From: Rhizophagus clarus
Lineage: Eukaryota > Glomeromycota > Glomeromycetes > Glomerales > Glomeraceae
DNA: 64,000 nucleotides
NCBI GenBank assembly: GCA_015698045.1
Contig: BLAL01000319.1
Span: 1,178,001 to 1,242,000 of the forward strand
Reading direction: 5' to 3'
Position numbers and translations under genes: made by a program. The notes below the pieces were generated by a model that worked only from the letters and a program-made list of their open reading frames with translations, was not told the origin of the DNA and ran no database searches. Below, piece after piece: positions 37,007 through 49,580 of this stretch; within the stretch, counting starts at the first letter, position 1; each line of letters begins with the position of its first letter.

Positions 37007-37219
37007 ATCTGACTAATCATCACGATTGTAATTTATCCATCGTTTTGATTGGCTAAATTTCTTGCATGTCACTATTGTCACGAAAATTATGTCACCAAAT
37101 CTAGTTTGTTTTCTTTTCTTTATTTCAATTATTAGAAGAATTTTGAAAACAGTAAAGTATTTATAGATAGAGATAATCCTTCAAATCTACATTTAATGGA
37201 TAGAAAGTTATATTCCACT

Positions 37220-38846
37220 AGGACCCGAAATATACATATAAGGGTCAGATGACTTTTCAATTTTTTACTAAGTGCTGTGCGCAAGGGTATTCAGGTCAGT
37301 ACGCAAAATTAGCACATGACATCGAAAAATCAAAAAAAATACGCAAACTAATTTTCTGACTTTCAATTATATATATATATCCCAACTGATAAAACATTTA
37401 TCTTTATTTGCTGTTTTAATGATGTATATAAGCAAGTAGTAAAAATATTGGGTAAAATTTCTTTACATCATATACGTGAATCTTTTATTTTATTTTATTT
37501 ATTTTTTGGTATACCATCGTAATTTAGGGGTCCGCTAATCGATTAATCGATTATTTATGAAGTTATTAATCGATTTGATCTGATTAATCATGGTATTGAA
37601 TTATTTATCATTAATATTTCATCGTTAAATAGCATGATTTTTATTATTGTATCATTTATGAATCGGTTTATTAATATCAATTGATAAAAATATATCATTT
37701 CTGTTAAAGTAAATTTATTTCTGAACCAAACATTCCTAATTGATACCCTCTAAATTGTAAACCCTACAGAAAGAAAAAAAAGTAAAAAATGTTGGATTGC
37801 AAAACAAAATATACAGTAGAGTTTTGCAAAGGAGCTTACCATTTTTGCATCTCTTGTCACCAATTAAATTCCCCATTACCAGATTCCCTTTCAAAAGACA
37901 AAATTGTCGAAAAAAAACAGAAATAACAAACGATTAATAAACAAAAGAATGAAAAAAGTAAAAAGAAACCTAAATTAAAAAAAAAATATTTGCCAAAATA
38001 CCGTGCCAGAGATCTGTCTGTCAACAAAGAAACAAAAAATTGCACTTAATATTCATTTTATTAAGAAAGTTAAATCAAAGACAAAAAATAACTTACCTTT
38101 ACTCGAAGATACTCAAAGACCCGTCAACCTACAAATAAAAAGAAACTAAAGTCTAAAGCTTTATTAAAAAAAACTAAAGAAAAACTAAAAAAAAATTGAT
38201 TAAAGAAACAATAGAAAAAAAACTACCTGAAATCCCATATATCTAAAGTGCCGTCTAAGCTCCTGAGAAAATTGAACTATTGGCAAAGCTCATAATAAAA
38301 CTTGAAATAACCAACTTACCGAAATTTCGCACGTTCAAGGAAGTGAAGTAAAAGAAGAGCTGCCTAAAAAAATAAGTAATGAACTGTTAGTAAAGTTCGT
38401 TAGAATTGAGGTACAGAAATAAGAAAAATGTTGATTTGAAATATTTACCAAAATCTCATATCCATAGAGCCGAATAGCCACCTGAAAAATAAAGGAAAAC
38501 AAACCATTAGAAACTGTTCGTGAAAAGGAATGAATTAAAAGATAAAACATAACTTACTGAAATCTGCATTATGCAAGAGCTCTTTTAAGGTTATTAAAGT
38601 ACATAGTTAATAAATCGACTACTGATTTGGAACTCTAAATTATATATGATCGGTCAAATTTGAACTAAAAATACGCATATCAACTCCCTTACCTAGAAAA
38701 AAACCTGTTAAAAATACGCAACTTAATAACCTTACCTTGGCTAAAAACCATCAGGTTGTACGCAAATAAGAATCTACCTTTGTAAAATTTCTCTATGATG
38801 GCGACGCAATTGCTGATCCGAACCCTATATATATATTTCGGGTCCT
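37220..38846. mobile_element. hAT-type element with AGGACCCGAAATATA ends and a splice-site array
   Basis: AGGACCCGAAATATA at 37220 is matched by its complement ending at 38846. Perfect 8-bp duplications ATTCCACT flank it (37212-37219 and 38847-38854). The corresponding BS7 spacer (near 43193, opposite strand) has ATTCCACT once without the element, an empty site. The 1,627-bp interior has no transposase. On minus it has at least five short segments bounded by AG and GTAAGT-like signals (for example 38481-38449, 33 nt; 38363-38320, 44 nt; 38262-38227, 36 nt; 38128-38097, 32 nt). ORF-like fragments at 37857-38045 and 38335-38550 are not supported as genes. Confidence 0.88.
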
Positions 38847-40146
38847 ATTCCACTTTTAGCTAGTATCAGTGATTTGGTAAAGATAAAATTTGTATCATTT
38901 AGAAGAAAAATTCAGGACCGTTCGCTATTAGTATTTTATATCCAAATATTCCAGAAAACAGATGCCGAAAGTATGACCGTGAAAAAATTTCAATTAAAAT
39001 AGATAAAGTCAAATATTCTTATAAATTTGATAAGAATTTTTGGCATATGGAAATATTTAATGGTCTTAAAAATACATTTTCTTGTTATTTCAGTTATGAT
39101 TTATATTATATTATTACGTAATTTCACATTTTATCTTAGCTGAATTATAATGAAAATATATCGGTTAATTATAAAAATGGGAAAAACATTAATTTGTTAT
39201 ATCGTATTACTGTACTTAGGATGTTAGTTGATGTTGATTACTCTCTTTTAATGTTTCTTATATACTATTTTTAGAAAATAAACGGGCGTTCTAAACATAA
39301 TGCCTTAATTTAATTAACTTTAAAATTCTAGTTTTGGCAAGATATTATTATAAATGGTACTAACTTTAAATTCATTTTATTTTACAATAATAAATTCGAA
39401 TTAGTACATAACAACAACTTTGTGAAGTTGAATAAAAAATTTCGGCAGTACTGATTGATCTACTTTATTTTGCTCATTTATAGAAAATTTACAACTCTTT
39501 ATTGAATTACATAATAATTTATTTTATTTTATTTTATTTGAAAGGGGAGTAAGTTATATAGAAAATTACTAAATATTACAAAAAAAAGAATACATAGTAA
39601 AAACCTATATGAACTTAAGAACTTTAACCTCAAAACAATCAGCCTCACTATATAGACTAGTTACAATAGAAAGTAAAACCATACGATTCCAACCGTGCGT
39701 ATATAAAGTATTGTAAGTTGATGGTTAAGACCGTAATGAACAAAATTATTACGGATTAAGAGTAGCGGCACGTAGATAGTAAAGAAGCGACGGTAGATGA
39801 AAAAAGGAAGAGGATAGAAATTTACATAAACTTCCTACATTATGGAAGGAAATTCTTATCCTTTACTCGACATTAGCTGATGATGACATGTATGCAGATT
39901 GAATTTCGAATTAATAAAATATTTAATTAAGATTTATTTAGTAATTATTTTAAATATTTTATTAATTTTTGAATTATTTTTTTTTAATAAACTAACTCTA
40001 TAGTATTTTCTTTTATTTTTTAGGATGGATTTATTGGTTTTAATTGAAGTAAATTTTGTAATAGTAATTTTGAAATGGTTATTTTTTTAATTATTTGATT
40101 ATTTTTATTTGGGATTTTAATCGGAACTGCGCCACTCAGCTGATCC
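38847..40146. repeat. Family spacer, then foreign sequence up to inversion edge
   Basis: Spacer homology (AAACGGGCGTTCTAAA near 39282) continues to about 39500. The segment 39510-40146 is unrelated to the spacer, contains ATTTT tandem repeats at its start, and leads to the 26-bp TIR half at 40147. No coding frame of note. Confidence 0.5.
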
Positions 40147-40172
40147 CTTAATTCCGCAGATCAGCCCATATG
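40147..40172 (-). repeat. TIR half, left edge of inverted gene pair
   Basis: Read on minus this begins CATATGGGCTGATC and ends GGAATTAAG. It abuts, at 40173, the proximal promoter side of BS6 exactly between the two CCAAT-type boxes that are adjacent in BS3. The matching partner terminus is at 48300-48324. Confidence 0.6.
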
Positions 40173-40216
40173 GAAAATGTTGGCAGCCAATCAGAACGGC
40201 AAACGTTGATGATTAG

Positions 40217-40259
40217 TGGTATCTCGGACCGATATATTCACAAATTTCCGAAGCTTACC
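40217..40259 (+). promoter_or_regulatory. Conserved upstream block of BS6
   Basis: GGTATCTCGGACCGATATA, then TTCCGAAGCTTACC, lies about 70-110 bp before the ATG. The GCCAATCAGAACG box lies at 40186-40198. The core is shorter than in BS7 (CTCGGACC instead of CTCTCGGGCC). Confidence 0.6.
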
Positions 40260-40326
40260 ATATAAATTATCATATTAGGAAGCTTGCATTTTCTTTCATT
40301 TCTTGAAAATCGAATAGTTGGTTATA

Positions 40327-42180
40327 ATGTACGATAATAAATTTTTACCAAAATTATCACAAAATTTACTTGAAATTTTAGAAGATAATGAATTTTATGA
40401 TATAATAATTGAAGTTGGCGATGACCCTTACGTAAAGATTTTTCGTGCTCATATGGTTATTTTAAATTATCGTTCCTCTTATTTGCGAAGAATTTTATCA
40501 ACTAAAAATAAAAATGATGGTTGTTTGACACATATTAAATTACCAAATATTTCACCTGAAATTTTTCAAATGGTCTTAAGGTGAGAATTATCATAAACGA
40601 CTTTTTTTTTTAAAATAAAAATTAATTTTTATAAAAATATTTATATGTTCTCTTTTTTTAGATATATTTATGGAGGAAGACTTTCTTTAGAGGAATATGA
40701 TACTTCAGATATTATTAAGATTTTGGTTGCATCCAGTGAACTTAGTATTCAAGAACTAATCACTCATTTACAATTATTTTTGATCGAAAATAAAAAGAAT
40801 TGGATGGAACAAAATTTTAGCTTGATATATAAAACAAGTTTTGAAAATAATTCTTTCTTAGAACTACAAAATTTTTGTGATGAATTAATAATGTCTAAGG
40901 AACCAGAAAAAATTTTTAATTCAACCGATTTTAATTCACTTTCAGAAAATTGCTTGATTTCTCTTATCCAACATGATAACATTAAAACAAATGTTATTCA
41001 CGTTTGGGAACGAGTACTTAATTGGGGTATTTCTCAGAATCCAGAACTTCCTTTAGACCCTTCTAGTTATTCAAAAGATGATTTTATTACTTTAAAGAAT
41101 ACTTTACAACAATTAATTCCTTTCATTAATTTCATTAATTTAACTTCTAAAGAATATTTGGACAAAGTTTATCCATATAAAAAAATTATACCGAAAGATT
41201 TACGTCAAAATTTACTCAAACATTTTATGGATCTGCCAAATAATAATTCAGAACCAAAAATGACTATTGAAATTGATTCTATTGCAACATCAAGTAAACA
41301 AGAAAATTTTCCAGTTGAAAAAGATTTTAACAAAATAATTGATGAAATATATGATTTTATTTATAAATTACTAAATAAAGGAATTGATAGGAAATTTGAA
41401 AAGCAGAAGGTTATTGAATATTTTAATGATCACTATATAAATTTGCAGGAAATTTATAATTGGTTATTAAATAATCAAATTAGTACAAATTCTATTTTTT
41501 TATTTGGATATTTTAACCATTATGGAATTGTATCAAGTGAAAATCATGAGAAAGCATTTAATTTATTTATTAGTGCATCAAGAAATAATCATACATTAGC
41601 TCAATTTTTTGTCGGTAATTGTTATAAATACGGGTATGGAACTATAAAAAATGAAAAATTAGCTTTTGAATATTATGAAAATGCAGCTAATGAAAATATA
41701 CTATGTGGACAAAACAGTACGGGTTATTGTTATGGAACCGGATTAGGGGCTGAAGAAGATTTTAAAAAAGCATTTTATTGGTATGAAAAGGCTGCAAATA
41801 ATGGAAATATAAAAGCTATGTACAACCTAGGTAATTGTTATAAAAATGGAATTGGTGTTAAAAAAGATTATAATAAAGCATTTGAATTATTTAAGCAATC
41901 AGCTGAGAAAGGATATCCAGGTGGGATAATGAAGTTGGGATATTGTTATGATAAAGGTATTGGAACTAAAATAGATAAGCAAAAAGCATTTGAATTATAT
42001 CAAAATGCAGCAAATTTAGAAGAAGAAGTGGCACAAATTAATCTTGCTTTAATGTATGAGAAAGGAGATGGAATTACAAAAGATGTCAATAAAGCAATTT
42101 ATTGGTATGAAAAATCTGCAATCCAAGGATGTAAGAAAGCAAAAAATAGTTTAGAAAGACTTAAAATCAATAATTTGTAA
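40327..42180 (+). CDS. BTB-BACK-Sel1 repeat protein, copy BS6
   Basis: Exons 40327-40580 and 40662-42180 with an 81-bp intron encode 590 aa. The BTB segment is three codons shorter than usual (ILSTKNKNDGC) and has DIIIEVGDD where others have DITIEVG. BACK has a distinctive HVWERVLNWGISQNPELPL. Six Sel1 repeats finish KNSLERLKINNL. Repeats four to six are almost identical to those of BS8 (NLGNCYKNGIG, EEEVAQINLALMYEKGDG), whereas repeats one and two are not. With BS7 it lies on the strand opposite to the rest of the array, sharing the 40.17-48.30 kb inverted block. Fully intact. Confidence 0.88.
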
Positions 42181-43473
42181 TAAAATTTCTTTATATAAAT
42201 TGTAAAACTGTAAAACCATTTATAGTTTTCCTTAATATTTTATCTTAATATTTTAGATCATAGTATATAGTGAATATACATATAAATTAATTTTATCGAA
42301 TTTTTAGTTTTTTTTTATATACTGTATATTTAAGTATATGATATTGCGTCCAAGTATTTATGTAAATACTTCCTCTTAAATAAAATTTTTCAAATAAATT
42401 AAATTTATAAGATTTAAATGAAAGTTATCGTTACTCGTAACTATGTATTGTAACTTATAAATTTCCTATAAATGATCAAATAATGCTATCGCCGCTAATT
42501 CAAACTAGATTTTATGTCTATTATCATCATAGTTTTTTTGTAATTGGAAACAATAAAGATAATAATGTATTTTAACAGAGTTAATACCGTATCGTCCAAA
42601 TTTAACTGACATTAGAATTTTTTAAAAGAATAAAATTAGGACTTTATCTTTAGAACGCTCGCTTATTCTCTTAAAATAGTATAGAAGAAACATTGAAACA
42701 GAATGACCTATTTTTTTCTTTATTGACTTCTACTTTCTAGAAATATTCCAAATGTACCGAATAATATTTTCCTATTTATTACAATTAACCGAAGAATCAT
42801 TAACGCTAAGAAAAATTTTCTAAATTTTTTTTTTTTTTTTTCCGAGTAAACAAAATCGTTCTGAAATATCATTTCAAAAAAAAAGTATTTTAAGACTATT
42901 AAAAATTTCCATAAATCAAAAATTTTCATCAAATTGATAATAACTTATGAAATATACTGAAAATATGATACTAAAAAATTATCAATTATAAAATAGAGAG
43001 ATAAAACTTTATTTATAGTAAGTACTACTTTGTTGGAATATCTTTGGATGTAAATCTCAATTTGTAATCTTTGATTCTTGAATGTTAGTCTTGAATATAG
43101 TTAATTGTAAACGGTCCTTAAATATCTTACAACGATATTACACTAATTAGAAACCCAATAATATATCAAATCACAGATCGTTGATGAAAGTGGAATATAT
43201 TTTTCTATTTATTAAAGAGTGAAGGCTCATACGAATTACTACTTTATTATAAATATTTTACAGTTTCGTGGTCATTTTAAATACATCTAATAATTAAACA
43301 GAGGAAACAGTTTAGAAATGGTGTATTATAGTGAAAATATAATTTTATCATTCTAGATTTGGCGACAAAGTTTACGTGAAAGTCGTAAGAAATTCAGCCA
43401 ATCAGAAACGAAAATTTTGTCAATCAGACGACGGATAAATTAGCAAATCGATAAACGTGATAATTTGGCAGAT
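42181..43473. repeat. Family spacer, copy 5 (inverted)
   Basis: Reverse-complement version of the family spacer between BS6 and BS7, with TTTAGAACGCTCGC near 42650 and the ATTCCACT empty site near 43193. It contains a T17 run near 42826. Confidence 0.6.
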
Positions 43474-43522
43474 GTTTCGGTATCTCTCGGGCCGATATAT
43501 TTCCAAGATTCCGAAACTTACC
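43474..43522 (+). promoter_or_regulatory. Conserved upstream block of BS7
   Basis: The best-preserved form: TTTCGGTATCTCTCGGGCC, then GATATATTTCCAAGATTCCG and AAACTTACC. CCAAT-type boxes (AGCCAATCAGAAACG) lie about 80 bp upstream at 43396-43411. The CGG...CCG arms form an imperfect dyad. Confidence 0.65.
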
Positions 43523-43618
43523 ATATAAATTGAATATTTATTTATTCATTCATCAAATTAGGATAAGCTTTGCATTTCTTTCTTTTCTTTCATTTCTTGA
43601 AATCGAAAGTCGGTTATA

Positions 43619-45481
43619 ATGTACGATAATAAGTTTTTACCAAAATTATCACAAAATTTACTTGAAATTTTAGAAGATAATGAATTTTATGATATAACCA
43701 TCGAAGTTGGTGATGACCCTTACGTAAAAATTTTTCGTGCTCATATGGTTATTTTAAATTATCGTTCCTCTTATTTGCGAAGAATTTTATCAACTAATGT
43801 GTATAAAAATAAAAATAAAAATGATGGAAATTTGACACATATTAAATTACCAAATATTTCACCTGATATTTTTCAAATGGTCTTAAGGTAAGGGAATTAA
43901 ATATATATTATAAACGACTTTTTTAAATTTTTATGAATATAATATTTAAATAGTGTTCTTTTTAGGTATATTTATGGAGGAAGGCTTGCTTTAGAGGAAT
44001 ATGATACTTTGGATATTATTAAAATTTTGGTTGCATCCAGTGAACTTAATCTTCAAGAATTAACCACTCATTTACAATTATTTTTGGTTGAAAATAAGAA
44101 AAATTGGATGGAACAAAATTTTAGCTTGGTATATAAAACAAGTTTTGAGGATAACTCTTTCTTGAAATTACAAAATTTTTGTACTGAATTGATATCTAAA
44201 AAACCAGAAAAAGTTTTTAATTCAATCGATTTTATTTCTCTCCCAGAAAAATGTATGATTTCTCTTATTCAACATGATAACATTAAAATAAATGTTATTC
44301 AAGTTTGGGAACAAGTACTTAAATGGGGTATTACTCAAAATCCTGAACTTCCTTCAGATCCTTCTAGTTATTCAAAAGATGATTTTATTACTTTAAAATA
44401 TACTTTACAACAATGTATGCCTTGTATTGATTTCTTTAATTTAAGTTCTAAAGAATATTTAGACAAAGTATATCCGTATAAAAAAGTTATTCCAAAAGAT
44501 TTACGTGAAAATTTATTTAAATATTTTATGGATCATTCAAATAATAATTCAGAACTTACTAATATAACTAAAGAAACTGATTCTATGGCAGTACCAAGTA
44601 TACAAAATAATCTTTCAAATGAAAAATATTTAAATATAATAGTTGACGAAATAAATGATTTTATTCATAAATTATTAAATAAAGGAATTGATTTAGAATC
44701 ATTAAAACGACACGTTATTGAATATTTTAAAGACCATAATATAAATGCACAAGAGACTTATACTTGGTTGTTAAATAATCAAATTAGTGCAAATTCTATT
44801 TTTTTACTTGGATATTTTAATTTTCATGGAATTGTAACAAGTGAAAATGATGGAAAGGCTTTTAATTTATTTATTAATGCATCAGGAAAAAATCACGTAT
44901 TAGCACAATATTTTATTGGTTATTGTTATCTATATGAACATGGGACTATAAAAAATGAAAAATTAGCTTTTGAATATTATGAAAAAGTAGCTAATAAAAG
45001 TATGTCATATGGACAAAACAGTGCCGGTTATTGTTATGATTGTGGAATAGGAACTAAAAAAGATTTTAAAAAGGCTTTTTATTGGTATGAAAAAGCTGCG
45101 AACAATGGAAATAGAAAAGCTATGCATAATGTTGGCCGTTGTTATATAAATGGAAATGGTGTTGAAAAAGATTATAATAAGGCTTTTGAATCATTTAAGC
45201 AATCAGCTGAAAGAGGAAATTTTATTGGAATAACGAAATTAGGATATTGTTATTATGAAGGTATCGGAACTAAAATTGATAGGCAAAAAGCATTTGAATC
45301 ATATCAAAATGGTGCAAATTTAGGAGACAAAATAGCACAAAATAATCTTGCTTCAATGTATGAAAAAGGAGAAGTTATTGCAAAAGATATAGATAAAGCA
45401 ATTTATTGGTATAATAAATCCGCAAATCAAGGATATGAAAAAGCAAAAAATAGTTTAGAAAGGCTTCATAAATATTTATAG
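43619..45481 (+). CDS. BTB-BACK-Sel1 repeat protein, copy BS7
   Basis: Exons 43619-43887 and 43966-45481 with a 78-bp intron encode 594 aa. Exon 1 is two codons longer than usual in the charged loop (VYKNKNKNDGN). Exon 2 has GGRLALEEYD instead of GGRLSLEEYD. BACK shows ISKKPEKVFNSIDFISLPEKC, shared with BS5, and a unique LQQCMPCIDFFNL. The linker (DLESLKRHVIEYFKDH) and the Sel1 block have many private changes. Six repeats end in AKNSLERLHKYL with an earlier, different stop region from BS6. No lesions. Confidence 0.88.
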
Positions 45482-46379
45482 TGAATTTCTTTATGCAAAT
45501 CATAAAATTTTAAAAACCATTTATAAATAAATTATTAGTTTTTCCTGAAAATTTTACAAGATATACTGTGAATATATTTTCTTGTAAATAAATTATTTTA
45601 CCTGTTTTATTTATATTATTATTCTTATATAGTTTCTTTTATATTTTAAGTGCATTGTGTCTAATTAACTATATTTTTCCTTTAAATGAAAGTTTTTTCA
45701 ATGTATAAACTGAAATTAAAAATTTAAAACTGTAAAATTTATATTTGCCAAAAATTGTAATATTTGATTTAAAGTTATGGCAGCTATTATCCTTGTTATA
45801 TATCAAGTATTTTAACTTCAGTTTTTAATTAACCTGATTTTCAATAAATTAAGCGTAAATAAAATAGATTATTAAAACGCATCGCATTGATATTAAATAG
45901 TTTAAATAGTCTAAATTACTTTCAGTAGGCAAAAAACCTTTTTAAATATCGAATTTTCCGTTTAACCTACCTTTTTAACCAAATCACGATCAATTATAAT
46001 TAAGCATATTAATTTAGTTTCGCCACCTACATTATAAAACACACGATATTGAAGGTTAATAAAGTTAAAATCGGCGTTACTCGTTATTATATAACTCAGG
46101 AGATTAGATGTATAACTCTTTCCTGTTTGGTACAATTTTTTTATGAGCCGTTCGAAAGAACATTTTTTGCCGTTCAAGAGCTAAAAACTTCCACCTTCGA
46201 AGTTTCTTAAAATCCTTTATCTACCTAGTTTCACTCTAACAGAGGTAAATTTTACCTTCGGTTTCTTTTTTTCCTTTTAATCTTAGCATACGGGCTTCGC
46301 AACTATGTCGCCAATTTCTGCAACTCTACTTAACGTGATAGTTCGTGGGAAAATAAGAACGCTACTTCGACCTTCTTAC
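45482..46379. other. BS7 3' flank, then unassigned sequence
   Basis: The family 3' flank is recognisable to about 45800. From about 45950 G+C rises and unrelated sequence begins; an open minus stretch at 45962-46177 has no motif. This is the start of the non-BTB segment that reaches the right inversion edge at 48.3 kb. Confidence 0.35.
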
Positions 46380-46772
46380 TAGGGATGGCAACGGTCACGG
46401 TTATTAACCGGTCATGACCGGTTATGACCGTGACCGATATCGGTCGGTCAAAGGCTTCTGACCGACCGTTTAACCGACCGTTTAACCGATTGTTAACCAA
46501 CCATTTAGCTAACCTTATCCCTTTGACATTTCTTTTAACGAATTTAATCAATAAAAAGTCAAATACCGTTTTATTTCGCTAATAAAAACACTTTTTAACG
46601 TTTTGTCTTGATTAAATTCGTTAAAAAGAAAAAAGTGGTCGGTTAAACGGTCGGTTAAACGGTCGGTCAAACGGTCGGTTAAACGGTCAGAAAAACGGTC
46701 AGCCAAAACGGTCGGTTGGTCAAAGGCCCTTAACCGGTTATGACCGACCGTGACCGACCGTTGCCATCCCTA
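46380..46772. mobile_element. hAT-type MITE with TAGGGATGGCAACGG ends
   Basis: TAGGGATGGCAACGG and its complement form the termini, flanked by a perfect 8-bp duplication CTTCTTAC (46372-46379 and 46773-46780). Subterminal GGTCGGTTAAAC / GTTTAACCGACC words repeat many times on both sides, able to fold into a near-continuous hairpin. No coding frame. Sharply GC-richer than its surroundings. Confidence 0.92.
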
Positions 46773-48299
46773 CTTCTTACCTGTTAACGTTAACGTTAAA
46801 GGCGCTTACTTTCCTTAATAATGAACTTTCTTTAAAAATCTATCTTCTTGTTCGTACAGTTGAATATAATATGACTTTCCTTCGTTTAGAGGAATCACTC
46901 ATAAGATCCCCTCTTCATACAAAAAAACTTTTTACTTTTTACGGTTTGGCAATTTGGATGTTCAAAATGCTGACCGCTTTTTTAAATATATGCCATCAGT
47001 AAAGATTCAAAATTAGACCGTTTTTTCGAAATTAATTGTAAGTAATTTTTTGTCACATGTTTTTATTAAACATAGATATTCGATTACAAAGAGCCATTTA
47101 TTCATTGGTGACTAGAAATTCCCTAAAAAAATAACGGACAAATATTTTAGTCGGACACGATCTTTGTTACCAGTTAAACTTCAAGCGTTATATAATAGAA
47201 TTATTCGGACAAAAATTCCAACACTGGTACGGACCTACATCAAGGTTAATAGTAGTTTACTAGTTATAGGAAAGAATTGATATACTTAGAAATTTATTTG
47301 AAGTTAAATGAGCACGTAATAAAAAATTCAGTTTATAAAGCAGATTCAATTCATTGAATTCAATAATGATTACGAAATGTTTATTCTCTTTTTTATTTCC
47401 ATCTTCATATACTTCTTCTTCATCGCCATCTTCAAGTGTTGTACGACGATCTCTTTTTCGAGCAACGCTAATCATAGGCGTTCCGCACCGTTCACGATTT
47501 ATAATCAAAGATGATCTTTTTTATAAGCAACAAATGGATAAGTTGCTGTAAAGCATATCGACAAACACGTTCATAGTAAACGCTTGGCATCCACTATGAC
47601 GTGACGATTCGTAAATACAACCAACTGAATAAGAAATTCCGTGTGGAGTTGCGTGGGCAATGAAACTATTTTAAGCTTTTTAAGAATTTGACTTTTGATA
47701 TTCATAGATCAAAAAAAAAAAACAATTAGCTCGTTAGAATCGGGTCACTCAACGTGTCTACAAGATCTCCATGAGGAAACCGGGTATACGCCTGTTTTGA
47801 CTTCGCCTAATCTCAATGACATAGTTATCAACACAGTTCTTGGAAGCGTTGCCGAGAGAAAAATCATCATACGCCCACGACATCGCCGTCTTATTCCAAG
47901 GATAAACCTTCGATCTTAGCGTTCCAAGATCCAAGAGTAGTGATGTTTATTGGTTTAAGCTACTAGCCGTAACTTAATAAATTACACTTAAAGCTATTAA
48001 TTATGATTTTTTGAATATTTCTATTGAATAATGTATTTTTTTTTCTCACAGATTGAAAAAACTTTCAAAGAATAAAAAAGAGAGCTACAGCTTGTATTTA
48101 AAGTAGAAAAACTGTTATATATGCTTTTAAAACTTTTCAGCTTACTAACTTAAAAACTGATGGGAACTGATGGGGGAAATAATAGAGAAACTAACGGAGT
48201 TTGCAAATGAAAAAAATATTTAATTGAAAGTAAATCATATCACACGACCCTGTAACATATTGTGATTTGATTTGTGAAACGTAATTTTATTTAAAATAT
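46773..48299. other. Unassigned segment with coding-like base composition
   Basis: Opposed open frames at 47260-47508 (minus; RDRRTTLEDGDEEEVYEDG acidic stretch) and 47354-47551 (plus, serine-rich mirror of it), and a plus frame at 47695-47919 (LQDLHEETGYTPVLTSP), have no recognised family. They could be exons of a decayed gene or of the split transposon whose terminus lies at 48300-48324. Confidence 0.3.
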
Positions 48300-48324
48300 C
48301 TTAATTCCGCGATCGGCCCATATG
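48300..48324 (+). repeat. TIR half, right edge of inverted gene pair
   Basis: CTTAATTCCGCGATC...CCCATATG is the partner of the terminus at 40147-40172. It is followed at 48325 by CGTTTCTGATTGGCTG, the distal half of a family promoter region whose proximal half and gene are missing here. Confidence 0.6.
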
Positions 48325-49580
48325 CGTTTCTGATTGGCTGAATTTCTCTTACATGTCATGTAAATACGTCAGCAAATCTAGATTTCTAAATTGTTTCCTC
48401 TGTTTAATTATTAGATAATTTTAAAATTCCACTATATATTTATAATAAAACAATAGAAAATATACTCCGTTTTTAGAGATAATATATAAATATAGATAAA
48501 AGTTGGGTTTTTAATTAGTTTAATATCGTTGAAAGAGAATTTCAGGACCATTTACAATTACATTCAGGTTAGATTACAAATTGAGATTTACGTTCTATTG
48601 GTCCAATTTTGATGATCTTTATTTTGTTTTGTAGAGGGCGTGAGGCTACACAATAAAAAAAAAAGTTTATTGACATTGGATCACTGGATCATAACGTAAT
48701 CGTAAAATACATTTATATTTTTTTCCCGTAATTTTCTCCGATTGTTATACAAATCGCGAATTAAAAAAGAGATAACATTCATAACTATACTGTAAGTTTA
48801 ACGTTCAATAAAATTCTTGATTTATGGAAATTCTTTAATAGTATGAAAATACGTTTTTTTAGAATGATATTTTGGAACGATTTTGTTTTTTTGAAGAAAA
48901 AAGTTATTAGGAAATTCTTCTTGAGTAATTTTATCGATTAATTATAATAAATAGAAAAAATATAAACTTATTATTGTAGAAATATTAGAAAATGAATTTA
49001 AAACAATAAAGAAAAAGGTACTAGATCATTCTTTTCAATGTTTCTTCTATACTATTTTGAGAGAATAAGCGAGCGTTCTAAAGATAATGACCTAATTTAT
49101 TGATTCTTAAAAAATCCTAATATCAGTTAATTTTGATAAGATATTATCATAATTTTAATAAATCTAAATTCAACATCATTATTTTTATTTTTTCACGTTC
49201 TCAAGTTCAAAAATTATAATGATAATAAACTCGTAACAATATAAAAACCTAGTTCGAATTAGTATAGTAACATATTCACTGATCTAGTACCTTGTTTTAC
49301 TGCAAAATAATGTTAAATGGTTTACTAGTTATACAGTAATGTGTAAAGATGGTTTTCATTTAAATCCTAATAAACAAACTTATTTTATGTTGGAAAAACT
49401 TTATTTAAAAGGAAGAATATAATCATTTAGACACAATACCAATATATCTAAATGCAAAAGTAACTAAAAATTCATTGAACAATTTATTTACAAGAAAATA
49501 TATACACTATATATATCTTATAAAGTTTTCAAGAAAACCTAGTAATTTATAAATAGTATGATTGATATAAAGGAATTTTA
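48325..49580. repeat. Orphan family promoter-distal region and spacer, copy 6
   Basis: This begins with a CCAAT-type box and TTACATGTCATGTAAA-like text that normally lies 150-250 bp upstream of a minus-strand family gene, yet no gene lies to its left. It then runs through the full family spacer (GCGAGCGTTCTAAA near 49070) into the 3' flank of BS8. The position matching the 27786 MITE insertion is uninterrupted here. Confidence 0.6.

Noticed and set aside
36751..37056. 101-codon plus frame over BS5 exon 1 and promoter
   Set aside because: Antisense to BTB codons on its left half and to the promoter block on its right half.
37535..37700. ATCGATTAATCGATT-rich stretch as an independent MITE
   Set aside because: No second terminus or flanking duplication; it lies inside the 37220-38846 element.
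40147..48324. BS6-BS7 orientation as a simple assembly artefact
   Set aside because: Not excluded, but both junctions are occupied by matching halves of one element and the promoter halves complement each other, which a random misjoin would not produce.
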